Below, piece by piece: positions 1-6,612 of a DNA stretch of 18,351 bases. Source of the DNA: Oscillospiraceae bacterium (GTDB lineage: Bacteria > Bacillota > Clostridia > Oscillospirales > Acutalibacteraceae). The stretch is from positions 1 to 18,351 of the forward strand of contig WREG01000013.1 in NCBI GenBank assembly GCA_009779455.1. The letters run 5' to 3'. The position numbers and the translations under genes are program-made. The notes under the pieces were generated by a model. It saw nothing but the letters and a program-made list of their open reading frames with translations. It was not told the origin of the DNA and did no database searches. The stretch's first letter is position 1, and every line of letters starts with the position of its first letter.

Positions 1-783
1 GCGGGCATTTCCTGCGGGCTTATAACCGAAGGCGACCGCTTTATGACAATGGTTGACATCCAGGGCCTTGAAGACTTCTTCGGCGATATGGATTTCAAGG
101 TTGCGGGTACGGAAAAAGGCATTACCGCCATACAAATGGATCTGAAAATCCTCGGCCTTACCGAGGAAATAATAAAAGAAGCCCTTGAAAAAACCTACAA
201 GGCAAGGATGTATATATTAAACGACATCATGCTGAAATGCATCCCCGCGCCACGTGAGGAGCTGTCAAAATACGCGCCTAAGATGCTGACGACGAAGATA
301 GACCCCGAAAAGATCGGCGACGTTATAGGCAAGCAGGGCAAGGTAATACAGAAAATCTGCGCCGAATGCAACTGCAAGATAGACGTTGAGGACGACGGCT
401 CCGTATTTATCAGCTCCGTCAATATCGACGACTGCAGGCGCGCCCTAAATATGGTCGAAACCATAGCTAACGACCCCGAAATCGGCGCCATATACAAAGG
501 CGTCGTGACAAGGCTCATGTCTTTCGGCGCTTTTGTGGAAATCGCCCCCGGCAAGGAAGGCATGGTTCATGTGAGCCAGCTTGACATGAAGCGCACGGAA
601 AAAGTCGAGGACGCTGTAAACGTAGGCGACGAAATAGTGGTCAAAGTGGTCGAAATCGACGACCAGGGCAGGATAAACCTTTCGCGCAAGGCCGCTCTTA
701 TGGATATCGAGGGGATCCCGTCGGACGACGACGGCAAGCCTCCGAAAAGAAGGCCTCCGCCGCAGAGAGGAAACAGGCGTTAA
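1..783 (+). CDS. pnp: Polynucleotide phosphorylase (PNPase), C-terminal part, 5' end outside window
   Basis: PNPase is a trimeric 3'-to-5' exoribonuclease that degrades RNA by phosphorolysis. The frame is open from base 1, so this is the last 260 codons of a gene whose family usually has about 700. Residues 1-70 of the fragment are the end of the second RNase PH-like core. They contain the GLEDFFGDMDFKVAGT stretch, whose Asp25 and Asp31 match catalytic Asp486 and Asp492 of the E. coli enzyme. A KH domain with GKQG loop lies at about 94-150, and an S1 domain (GVVTRLMSFGAFVEI to LSRKAAL) at about 160-230. A basic Pro/Arg tail follows and ends at TAA 781-783. It is convergent with the hydrolase-like gene, with a terminator after the stop. 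An in-frame ATG at 43 lies inside the conserved core and is not the start. Confidence 0.97.
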   Translation, partial: AGISCGLITEGDRFMTMVDIQGLEDFFGDMDFKVAGTEKGITAIQMDLKILGLTEEIIKEALEKTYKARMYILNDIMLKCIPAPREELSKYAPKMLTTKIDPEKIGDVIGKQGKVIQKICAECNCKIDVEDDGSVFISSVNIDDCRRALNMVETIANDPEIGAIYKGVVTRLMSFGAFVEIAPGKEGMVHVSQLDMKRTEKVEDAVNVGDEIVVKVVEIDDQGRINLSRKAALMDIEGIPSDDDGKPPKRRPPPQRGNRR

Positions 784-785
784 AC

Positions 786-806
786 AGTATAGGAATTAGG
801 GGTGCG
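786..806 (+). repeat. Degenerate three-unit heptamer array after pnp stop
   Basis: Read in 7-base steps this is AGTATAG, GAATTAG, GGGTGCG, a decayed match to the GGRTTAG-type arrays found at other stop codons in this window. It starts three bases after the pnp stop codon, and its last unit forms part of the terminator stem. Taken alone it would not be convincing. It is listed because position and phase agree with the clearer arrays. Confidence 0.3.
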
Positions 807-844
807 GGCTTTTGGGTTCGCGCCCCCTGTTTGTTCGTTTTTTT
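799..844 (+). terminator. Rho-independent terminator of pnp
   Basis: GGGGTGCG at 799-806 pairs with CGCGCCCC at 819-826 (one G-U wobble) around a 12-base loop. A T-rich tract follows, ending in seven T at 838-844. It lies 15 bases after the pnp stop and faces the opposing terminator at 854-882. Confidence 0.7.
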
Positions 845-853
845 ATAATTAAC

Positions 854-882
854 AAAAGCGGGGAGGGCAAAAAGCCCTCCCC
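854..882 (-). terminator. Rho-independent terminator of the hydrolase-like gene
   Basis: A perfect 9-bp stem pairs 860-868 with 874-882 (GGGGAGGGC/GCCCTCCCC) around a five-base A loop. On the minus strand it is followed by CGCTTTTGTTAATT, a T-rich tail. It lies 23 bases beyond the stop of the 905-2992 gene. The plus-strand side has no T tract, so it acts for the minus-strand gene. Confidence 0.75.
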
Positions 883-904
883 CTTGAAATATATTATTTG
901 CCGT

Positions 905-2992
905 TTAAGAAAATAATTCTTCAAACCCTGCGCCTTTCAGCCAGCCGCCGTAAAAGTCCTGCGGGATTCTCCATTGAATCACGCCGCTGACAAACTCCAT
1001 GAAACGCTCTAAGAAACTTACCTGCCTCGGTTGGCCTGCGGGCCACTCAAGCGGCGCGTCAGGGCTTACATTATACAGAGCCAACCTTAATTCATTTTGA
1101 ACGCTTTGCGCTATCGCTGCCGGGTTTTTGCCATACGGATAAGTCGTCGTATTAAGCATATCCACGGCATCGTTATACGCTTTCAGAAGATTTTGGTAAG
1201 CGTCGCCGGATTGGTCGCCGTAAACTGTCTGCATTGCGATTTTTTGCGCGTCACTATACCTGTACGGTTTCTCGGGGTTTATTATCGGGTATCCTATCCT
1301 GTCTATGGGCGGGGCGTCCCACTTACCGTTCAAAACATCCTCCGCCTTGAAGAAAAGGTCTCTCGTCAGGTTTTTCGTGTGACGGGCGTTGTTGTTGAAC
1401 TGCGGGAAAACGTCAGGGGCAGAACCCGTGCCGTCCAAATATCCCGTTATCAAAGCCGTGGCGGTCCTTATAACAATATCGTTCCTGCCGACCTCGTGGT
1501 GCTGGTTATAAAACACCCATACATTGTCCGGGAACGCGCAGGTGCCGAGATAGATACTGCCGTCGGGAGAAAGATATTTCGGGTCAAAGCCCGGTATTTT
1601 CGAAGTGTCAATCTTCTTTTTCGCGGGGGCGGACATAGCGCCGAGGGTAGTCGAGCCTATATCAACCACCGCGTCCGCGTTCGCCGTTTTGGACGCGTTG
1701 ACCACGCCGAAGTAGTTATATTCGCCGTCCGTAAACGTCAGGTTGTACCCGGCCAGCATACTGACCGACACGCCGTATGTATCCGCCGCGTTTTGCAGGT
1801 TTTCAGCGAGGTTCCAGCGCGCCTCCTGGAATTTGAGGAGTTTCGCGGCGAGAACAGGCTTCGCGGCCAGATTATATTTTTCGAAAAGGCCTCCGTTGCC
1901 GTCAATATCGCCGAAGGTTTCCTTTGACATCATCGCCCAAAACTGCGGGCAGTTTATAAACAGGGAATCGAAAACGCCGCTGTATATAGCCGTAAGGGAA
2001 TGTTCAAAACCGCTGCGGGGTATCAATTTAAGGAATATGTTGAGAAGATAGCCCATCGTCTTGTCGCCGTTATTCATTTCCCCCATAATCATCGGGAAAA
2101 ACTCGGTGAAGAAAAACTTGTCAGTAAGGTTGAAGCCCTCCGGCCCACGGGTATAGAAGCCGTCTATCGCGCCTGTCCCGTTAAGCACCGCGACGATGTT
2201 GACTATACTGTTGATTTTTGAGAAATCCCCTCCGAATTCATCAATGACATACTGCATATAAGCGGTCAGCAAAGTGCCGCCGAGGCTTATGGGGACAATA
2301 TTGACCTTGTCGCCGGGGTTCGGGGCAAGCCTGTCGATCATCTCTTTCAGCCCTATCGCCGATTCCATCGGGTCGCCTACGAGCGGGAAGCAATAAATAT
2401 AAGTTAAATCTTCAAGAGTGCCGGTAGGTTCGCTGTTATACGGCATTTTAGTGCAGGCTTCCATTTCAAACAGGCCGTAGAAGCTGTCCCTGTCCTTCGG
2501 AGACATCTCCGCGACGGATATATCGGGGTCGTGGTATTTTATAAGGGTAAGCTTCTCATCGAGGGGTATCCCTTCATCGTCCGTTGCCATATACTCGAAA
2601 ATATCGCTCGCGACTTCATACAGCTTCCGGCAGAGGTATGTATCGTCCTGTGTGGCCAGATTTATTATCAGTGCGGGGAATATTTTAAAAACTATGCTTA
2701 ATATTCTTCCCGTGTTGAAATCGTCGTCAATGACGAAAATCCCGCCGCCGGGTTCGCCTTCGTCACGGATGCCGTTCCCGTTGGCGTCGTGGAAGGTTAT
2801 GGAGTTGTTGATTCCGGGCAGGATTATTGTGGGGTATTGCGCATCATCCTTCGTTAAACCTAAATTTTCAAGCATCGAAAAGTCCGACAGGTCAAATTTG
2901 TAGTCGGCCGCGCTTGCCGTCCCCGCGAACGCAGCTGAAAAGACAGACATAGACATAATAACCGCCATTATGTAGGCTATTTTCCTTTTCAT
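905..2992 (-). CDS. Secreted alpha/beta-hydrolase (lipase-like) protein
   Basis: This is a 695-aa exported protein. A signal peptide (MKRKIAYIMAVIMSMSVFSA) ends near TASA-AD, around residue 29. The start at 2992 is preferred because AAAAGG at 3005-3010 directly abuts the upstream ATG at 3004, whereas it lies 12 bases before this one. Hydrolase-like signs are a beta-strand turn PTIILPGINN at about 54-63, a nucleophile-elbow candidate VPISLGGT with Ser236, a possible acid at VVDIGSTTLG (about 444), and a candidate histidine in VFYNQHHEVGRND (about 498). The elbow reads P-x-S-x-G, not G-x-S-x-G. Near the N terminus, DANGNGIRDEGE resembles a calcium-binding loop. The family and substrate are not identified. 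A lipase/esterase-like fold is inference from order and motifs, and no anchoring motif is visible. Confidence 0.6.
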   Translation of the reverse strand: MKRKIAYIMAVIMSMSVFSAAFAGTASAADYKFDLSDFSMLENLGLTKDDAQYPTIILPGINNSITFHDANGNGIRDEGEPGGGIFVIDDDFNTGRILSIVFKIFPALIINLATQDDTYLCRKLYEVASDIFEYMATDDEGIPLDEKLTLIKYHDPDISVAEMSPKDRDSFYGLFEMEACTKMPYNSEPTGTLEDLTYIYCFPLVGDPMESAIGLKEMIDRLAPNPGDKVNIVPISLGGTLLTAYMQYVIDEFGGDFSKINSIVNIVAVLNGTGAIDGFYTRGPEGFNLTDKFFFTEFFPMIMGEMNNGDKTMGYLLNIFLKLIPRSGFEHSLTAIYSGVFDSLFINCPQFWAMMSKETFGDIDGNGGLFEKYNLAAKPVLAAKLLKFQEARWNLAENLQNAADTYGVSVSMLAGYNLTFTDGEYNYFGVVNASKTANADAVVDIGSTTLGAMSAPAKKKIDTSKIPGFDPKYLSPDGSIYLGTCAFPDNVWVFYNQHHEVGRNDIVIRTATALITGYLDGTGSAPDVFPQFNNNARHTKNLTRDLFFKAEDVLNGKWDAPPIDRIGYPIINPEKPYRYSDAQKIAMQTVYGDQSGDAYQNLLKAYNDAVDMLNTTTYPYGKNPAAIAQSVQNELRLALYNVSPDAPLEWPAGQPRQVSFLERFMEFVSGVIQWRIPQDFYGGWLKGAGFEELFS

Positions 2993-3036
2993 AAATAAAA
3001 TCATCCTTTTCTATATAAAATATTTATACGACTGAT

Positions 3037-3065
3037 ATCTTATCATATAACTTCCAAAATTTCAA
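3037..3065 (-). promoter_or_regulatory. Promoter of the hydrolase-like gene
   Basis: On the minus strand, TTGAAA (3065-3060) and TAAGAT (3042-3037) are separated by 17 bases. A TGA before the -10 makes it an extended -10. The start codon lies about 45 bases downstream of the -10. Confidence 0.65.
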
Positions 3066-3134
3066 GTGTTTTTTTATAATTATTTAAATTTTTTTACACA
3101 CTATATTCATATTAAGAGTTAGGAGATAAAAACT

Positions 3135-3386
3135 ATGGAAGAAAATAATTTTATAGGAATAGGGCATAACCCCGGCGGGCCGGATCTGCCTTTGGGCCTC
3201 GGTATGCAACTGGCACAGGATCCGCAGGCTATGGACGCGTTCGGCAAATTGACGAAACAGCAAAAAACGGACATGATCTCATACATCCAGCAGTCCGTTA
3301 CGGGCGAAGACGCGGAAAACCGCATTATTTCGGCGGTAAACAGATTGAGGGACGAACAGACATGGCAGCCCGGGTTTAGGATTTAG
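3135..3386 (+). CDS. Small YdeI/OmdA C-terminal-domain-like protein
   Basis: This 83-aa cytosolic protein has no signal peptide. Residues about 16-73 follow the OmdA (YdeI/OmpD-associated) C-terminal pattern: DLPLGLGMQLAQDPQAM, then AFGKLTKQQ, a YIQ helix, and NRIISAVNRL. Proteins of this size with the same LP-x-G-x-G-M-x-L-A opening are familiar in gut Firmicutes. The molecular role is unknown; relatives have been linked to bacteriocin or polymyxin tolerance, which is weak guidance here. AGGAGA at 3121-3126 lies eight bases before ATG, a good SD. It is divergent from the hydrolase-like gene. The last codons (GFRI and TAG) lie in a heptamer repeat, so the native C terminus may have been altered. 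Confidence 0.75.
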   Translation: MEENNFIGIGHNPGGPDLPLGLGMQLAQDPQAMDAFGKLTKQQKTDMISYIQQSVTGEDAENRIISAVNRLRDEQTWQPGFRI

Positions 3387-3393
3387 GGTTTAG
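3373..3393 (+). repeat. Heptamer array (3 x GGRTTAG type) over a stop codon
   Basis: Three perfect-phase 7-base units: GGTTTAG, GATTTAG, GGTTTAG. The TAG of the second unit is the stop codon of the small protein, so the repeat supplies the last residues and the stop. Confidence 0.6.
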
Positions 3394-3406
3394 AGTATAA
3401 AACCAT

Positions 3407-3437
3407 AAAAAAAGGCGCGGAATAAAAAATCCGCGCC
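3407..3437 (-). terminator. Rho-independent terminator of the LRR-dockerin gene
   Basis: A perfect 8-bp stem GGCGCGGA/TCCGCGCC pairs 3414-3421 with 3430-3437 around an eight-base loop. On the minus strand seven T follow (3413-3407). It lies 26 bases after the LRR-dockerin stop. On the plus strand no T tract follows, so the small convergent gene has no clear terminator of its own. Confidence 0.85.
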
Positions 3438-3438
3438 C

Positions 3439-3459
3439 CTAAATCTTAACCGCTAAATC
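3439..3459 (-). repeat. Heptamer array between stop codon and terminator
   Basis: On the minus strand the units are GATTTAG, CGGTTAA, GATTTAG. The array begins four bases after the LRR-dockerin TGA and ends one base before the terminator stem. Confidence 0.55.
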
Positions 3460-3463
3460 CTCA

Positions 3464-4252
3464 TCATCCCGCCGCGGGGACAGTTTCGTCCTCGACGGGA
3501 GCGCCCGCGTAATCGCCTATTTCTGCAAATATCCATTCCGGGTCAAGCTTTGCCACTTTCCTTAAAATGCCTCTCGCGTCAGCGGAATCTATTTCGCCGC
3601 CGCGGTCAACGTCGGCTATTACCTGTTGCATAGGCGATAATTCATCAAGTTTCGCCACATGCCGCAGGACAAGCCTGGCGTCATCAGCGCCGATTTCCCC
3701 GTCCATGCTGACATCGCCGAGCGCAACATATTCAAGGTTCAGGTCTTGGGCAAGAACCTCTGCCGCAACCGGTTCGTCTTCAGTCCCGTAATAATCGCCT
3801 ATGATGGTGAGGTTCTCGCATTTCGACAAGTCCGCGTTCACCGTGTAGTTCAGGTTATTCCCGCCGAAATCGACGCAGGCGCCCGGCAGGTAAATGTACT
3901 CAAGGCTGTAGCAGTCCGCGAAAGCGTATAAGCCGACATAGGTTACGCTTGTGGGAAGAATAATGCCCTCAATATAAATTTTAAAATCAAAAGCGTTGTC
4001 CCCTATTGCGACAACCTTCTGCCCGCCCAGAAAATTAGGCACGCGCACTTCTTTTTCATTGCCGTTGTAGCGCACGACAACCGCGCCTACAGGGCTGGCG
4101 TCATCGTCAAGAAGGTAGCTGTACTGATAATTTCCGTCTTTCGTTACATAAACCTTTGTGTCCTGCGCAACGGCAAACCCGTTGACGGTAAAAGCGGCAA
4201 TCACGCAAACCGTAAGAGCCGCGCTTACCGCCCATAAAATAATTTTTTTCAA
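3464..4252 (-). CDS. Secreted BspA-type LRR protein with type I dockerin
   Basis: This 262-aa exported protein starts at TTG 4252-4250, not the in-frame ATG at 4291. GGAGGAG at 4265-4259 lies six bases before the TTG, and a hydrophobic signal peptide (KKIILWAVSAALTVCVIAA) follows at once. Residues about 65-155 hold BspA-like LRR_5 strands (VVAIGDNAF, IILPTSVTYVGLYAFADC, LEYIYLPG). Residues about 179-238 are a type I dockerin with two calcium loops, DVSMDGEIGADD and DVDRGGEIDSAD, each followed by a helix with the AR-x-[VI]LR-x-VAKL pattern. Dockerins bind cohesins on scaffold or surface proteins in the presence of calcium. A short acidic tail follows. There is no enzyme domain, so a binding or structural role is likely. 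It has its own promoter and terminator, so it is monocistronic. Confidence 0.85.
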   Translation of the reverse strand: MKKIILWAVSAALTVCVIAAFTVNGFAVAQDTKVYVTKDGNYQYSYLLDDDASPVGAVVVRYNGNEKEVRVPNFLGGQKVVAIGDNAFDFKIYIEGIILPTSVTYVGLYAFADCYSLEYIYLPGACVDFGGNNLNYTVNADLSKCENLTIIGDYYGTEDEPVAAEVLAQDLNLEYVALGDVSMDGEIGADDARLVLRHVAKLDELSPMQQVIADVDRGGEIDSADARGILRKVAKLDPEWIFAEIGDYAGAPVEDETVPAAG

Positions 4253-4316
4253 ATTAACTCCTCCAATTTTATTTTTTATGAGCCCTAACATAATATAATG
4301 TTATGTACCCGCTTTG

Positions 4317-4346
4317 ATTATACTTCCTTTTCGGATTCAATGTCAA
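4317..4346 (-). promoter_or_regulatory. Consensus SigA promoter of the LRR-dockerin gene
   Basis: Minus-strand TTGACA (4346-4341) and TATAAT (4322-4317) both match the consensus, with an 18-base spacer. The predicted transcript start is near 4310, leaving a leader of about 58 bases. The leader begins with an imperfect inverted repeat around 4288-4306 (AACAT/ATGTT arms), a possible operator. Confidence 0.8.
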
Positions 4347-4386
4347 TATGTATTTTTTGTAATTTACGCATTCTTTACAATTACAG

Positions 4387-4407
4387 GGATTAGGGATCAG
4401 GGATTAG
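4387..4407 (+). repeat. Heptamer array encoding the RdgB C terminus
   Basis: Plus-strand units are GGATTAG, GGATCAG, GGATTAG. The rdgB stop codon (TAA, 4392-4390) and its last residues IPDP are read from the complementary strand of this array. It is the only one of the five clear arrays whose GGRTTAG strand is opposite to the gene. Confidence 0.65.
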
Positions 4408-4980
4408 TATATCGCTTAATTTTTTTAACGCTTTTCCCCTGTGGCTCAATGCGTCTTTTTCATCGGGGGACAGCTCCGCGAAGCTTTTTTTGCCTACATA
4501 AAACACGGGGTCGTATCCGAAGCCGTTTTCGCCTTTAGGCTCAAAGCCTATATGACCTTTGCACTCCCCTTCCGCGAAAAAATAATTCCCGTCGGGGCAA
4601 AAACAGCAGATAACACAGACAAAACGGGCTTCCCTTTCTTTTATGTCCGTTATATTTTCCAATTCCGAAAGCAAAAGGGCATTCCTTTCGGTATCGGACA
4701 AGCCTTCCCCGCCGTAACGGGCGGAATAAACGCCCGGCCTGCCCCCCAAAGCGGGAACTTCAAGCCCCGAATCGTCGGCTATGCAGGGCAGGCCCGATAT
4801 TTTCGCCCCGTTTTCCGCTTTTATCAGGGCGTTTTCCTCAAACGTCGCGCCTGTTTCGGGTACATCGCCCAAATCTATCCCCAAATCAACCGGGGACAGG
4901 ATGTTTATGCCGAGCGGTAATAATATGCGCGAAAATTCGGCGGTTTTATGCTTGTTTCCCGTGGCGGCTAAAAAATTCAT
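4390..4980 (-). CDS. rdgB: XTP/dITP diphosphatase (HAM1/RdgB family)
   Basis: This is a 196-aa cytosolic house-cleaning enzyme, normal family length. It hydrolyses non-canonical purine triphosphates (dITP, XTP, ITP) to monophosphate and pyrophosphate, keeping them out of DNA and RNA. Visible family motifs are ATGNKHKTAEF at residues 6-16, TFEENALIKA, ADDSGLEVPALGGRPGVYSA (metal and base binding), GFGYDPVF and LSHRGKALKKL. AAAGGA (4996-4991), overlapping the upstream stop codon, serves as SD ten bases before the ATG. The gap to the MerR gene is 13 bases, so the two are probably co-transcribed. The last residues come from the heptamer array. Confidence 0.95.
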   Translation of the reverse strand: MNFLAATGNKHKTAEFSRILLPLGINILSPVDLGIDLGDVPETGATFEENALIKAENGAKISGLPCIADDSGLEVPALGGRPGVYSARYGGEGLSDTERNALLLSELENITDIKEREARFVCVICCFCPDGNYFFAEGECKGHIGFEPKGENGFGYDPVFYVGKKSFAELSPDEKDALSHRGKALKKLSDILIPDP

Positions 4981-4993
4981 TGTTTTGTTTCCT

Positions 4994-6559
4994 TTAAATT
5001 TTCTCTACAGGCACATATAAATAGCGGAACTCATGCGCTTTCCTTTTTGGTTTATAATAACCGTAATATTCAAACACCGGCAAACGGTCGTCGCCGTATT
5101 TATAACCGAATTGCGGCGCAAGTTGCTCGCCGACCCACTCAAACGGCGGCATACCGCCTTCCCACGGCTGTGCGCCGAGCGCTTTCGCGCTGTCGTCATT
5201 GATCGCAAAGCGCATATATTTTCCGTCAGGGACTTTATGCACATCGAATCCGTCCGGTTGGTTTTCTGTTCCGACTAAATCAGCGCACATCACTCCGTTC
5301 GGGCGTTCCGAAGTGAGATGGTTTAAATTTATACATACAGCCCAATCGGGTTCAATCCGTTCCTTCGCGGTAGAAATATCAAGCGCAAAGTATCCGTCCA
5401 ATATGGGCTGAACCCAGTCCACATTAGGATCGTTGGTAGTTTCACCTTGGTATCCGATCTTGCCGCACCATATGGTTTCATCCCATTCAACGACTTCTAC
5501 AGACATACCGTTATATTTGAATGTATCAACGATCCGTTCCTGCGGATGTTTTACCGATGCGGCGAATTTCGGCTTTATCGGGAACAGCAGATCAAGCTGC
5601 TGCGTGTCAGCGCCGTTTTTCCCTTCTCTGACGATATTATAAAAATTCAGCGGTTCTTCCATCGCCCAATCCATATGTGGGTCATGCGCATTGACACGTA
5701 CCTCGCCCCACGCGCTGACATATTGGCCATTCGTTTTCAGCCACCCGCCGAACAATCCCCATTCTTCAAATGCACCCATGGGAATCATGTGCGCGGCATA
5801 TAACCCGCCCAAAAATTGCTTTTTCACCAGAGGCCCGGACACATCCAAATCGTCCGGAATCGTGACCCACGCCTCATAACCCGGCGACGGCGAGCCATAA
5901 TCCCCTTCCGAAGCCGGGTTGTTAAAGCCAAATGCCCTCAAATCCGGCTTGCGTTCGCATAAATTATTCTCGTTTATGAATTTACTGATTTGCCCATATA
6001 CGACTCCCTCGCCGCCTTCCCCGATATGGTGCGCGGCTGCGACCACACTCGGCGGCAGATAAATAATCCGAACATCTTTATCCGTCAGCTTGTTCAATTT
6101 TTCTTCGGCTTTGTTTAAATCTTCCATCGTCTTGTCCTCCTTGAATTTAATTTTGGAGGTCGTCAAAGATTCCACTATCGTCAGCAGCCCTTCGTCGTCA
6201 AGAAGCCCCAGCTCCCCGTTTTGGACGTGCAGGCGTTCAAGCAGCGATTGAATCACGCTTTTAATGGTAGACAGCGCGGCAATCTCATCGTCTATTTCCT
6301 TTAGATTTTGCTCAAATATCTCAATCGCCGCCGCCGTGCCCTCGCTTTGCAATATTTCAGAAATCCGGCTCAGCGGGATCCTGAGTTTACGCAGTACGAT
6401 TATCTGCTGCAGGCGCAGGACCGTGTCCGCGTCATAACAGCGGTAAGAAAACTGATTTTTTTTCACCGATTGAATAAGGCCGATTTGCTCGTAATATCTC
6501 AGCGTCCTTGTTGAAATATTAAAGTGCTTTGAAATCTTGCTGATTGTTTGCGGTTCCAT
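4994..6559 (-). CDS. MerR-family regulator with two GyrI-like effector-binding domains
   Basis: This 521-aa one-component transcription factor has three parts. Residues 1-70 are the MerR winged helix (ISKHFNISTRTLRYYEQIGL). Residues about 75-120 are the dimerising coiled coil. From about 150 come two GyrI/BmrR-C-type domains, the second starting near 345 (MSVEVVEWDETIWCGKIGYQ). GyrI-like domains bind bulky drug-like ligands, so ligand-triggered activation is expected; the ligand is unknown. The start at 6559 is chosen because GAAAGGGGG (6574-6566) precedes it and the -10 box lies just upstream, so the longer frame from 6655 begins upstream of the promoter. Most such regulators have one effector domain, so two is unusual. 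An internal SD-ATG at 6142-6125 may yield a 377-aa effector-only product. rdgB follows 13 bases downstream; no transporter target is nearby. Confidence 0.88.
   Translation of the reverse strand: MEPQTISKISKHFNISTRTLRYYEQIGLIQSVKKNQFSYRCYDADTVLRLQQIIVLRKLRIPLSRISEILQSEGTAAAIEIFEQNLKEIDDEIAALSTIKSVIQSLLERLHVQNGELGLLDDEGLLTIVESLTTSKIKFKEDKTMEDLNKAEEKLNKLTDKDVRIIYLPPSVVAAAHHIGEGGEGVVYGQISKFINENNLCERKPDLRAFGFNNPASEGDYGSPSPGYEAWVTIPDDLDVSGPLVKKQFLGGLYAAHMIPMGAFEEWGLFGGWLKTNGQYVSAWGEVRVNAHDPHMDWAMEEPLNFYNIVREGKNGADTQQLDLLFPIKPKFAASVKHPQERIVDTFKYNGMSVEVVEWDETIWCGKIGYQGETTNDPNVDWVQPILDGYFALDISTAKERIEPDWAVCINLNHLTSERPNGVMCADLVGTENQPDGFDVHKVPDGKYMRFAINDDSAKALGAQPWEGGMPPFEWVGEQLAPQFGYKYGDDRLPVFEYYGYYKPKRKAHEFRYLYVPVEKI
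6125..6142 (-). promoter_or_regulatory. Internal ribosome binding site and ATG within the MerR gene
   Basis: On the minus strand AAGGAGG (6142-6136) sits eight bases before an in-frame ATG (6127-6125), a near-ideal SD and spacing. The ATG is codon 145, exactly at the junction between the MerR part and the first GyrI-like domain (MEDLNKAEEK). Initiation here would yield a 377-aa tandem GyrI-like protein without DNA-binding domain. Confidence 0.55.
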
Positions 6560-6581
6560 AACGAACCCCCTTTCAATTCGG

Positions 6582-6612
6582 ATTATAAAGGTTGACGCGA
6601 CGTCAAAGTCAA
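6582..6612 (-). promoter_or_regulatory. MerR-type autoregulated promoter with operator dyad
   Basis: Minus-strand TTGACT (6612-6607) and TATAAT (6587-6582) are separated by 19 bases, the overlong spacer typical of MerR-controlled promoters. The spacer contains the dyad TTGACG-TCG-CGTCAA (6606-6592), perfect in both 6-bp arms. This is the expected geometry for DNA distortion by a MerR dimer. It lies directly upstream of the MerR gene, so autoregulation is the simple reading. The dyad symmetry is seen; binding is inferred. Confidence 0.85.

Noticed and set aside
1097..1927. 276-codon plus-strand frame opposite the hydrolase-like gene
   Set aside because: Arg/Val-rich antisense translation without a start signal. 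The minus strand has a signal peptide, promoter and terminator.
3066..3120. Promoter for the small plus-strand gene
   Set aside because: TATATT at 3102-3107 is a possible -10 but no -35 at proper distance stands out in this AT-rich stretch.
3373..3459. Possible CRISPR or attachment site near 3.4 kb
   Set aside because: The repeats are 7-base tandem units without spacers, and there is no integrase, cas gene or tRNA nearby.
4253..4291. Upstream ATG start for the LRR-dockerin protein
   Set aside because: It has no SD, and the GGAGGAG that would serve the TTG lies inside the extra codons. The added residues would precede the signal peptide.
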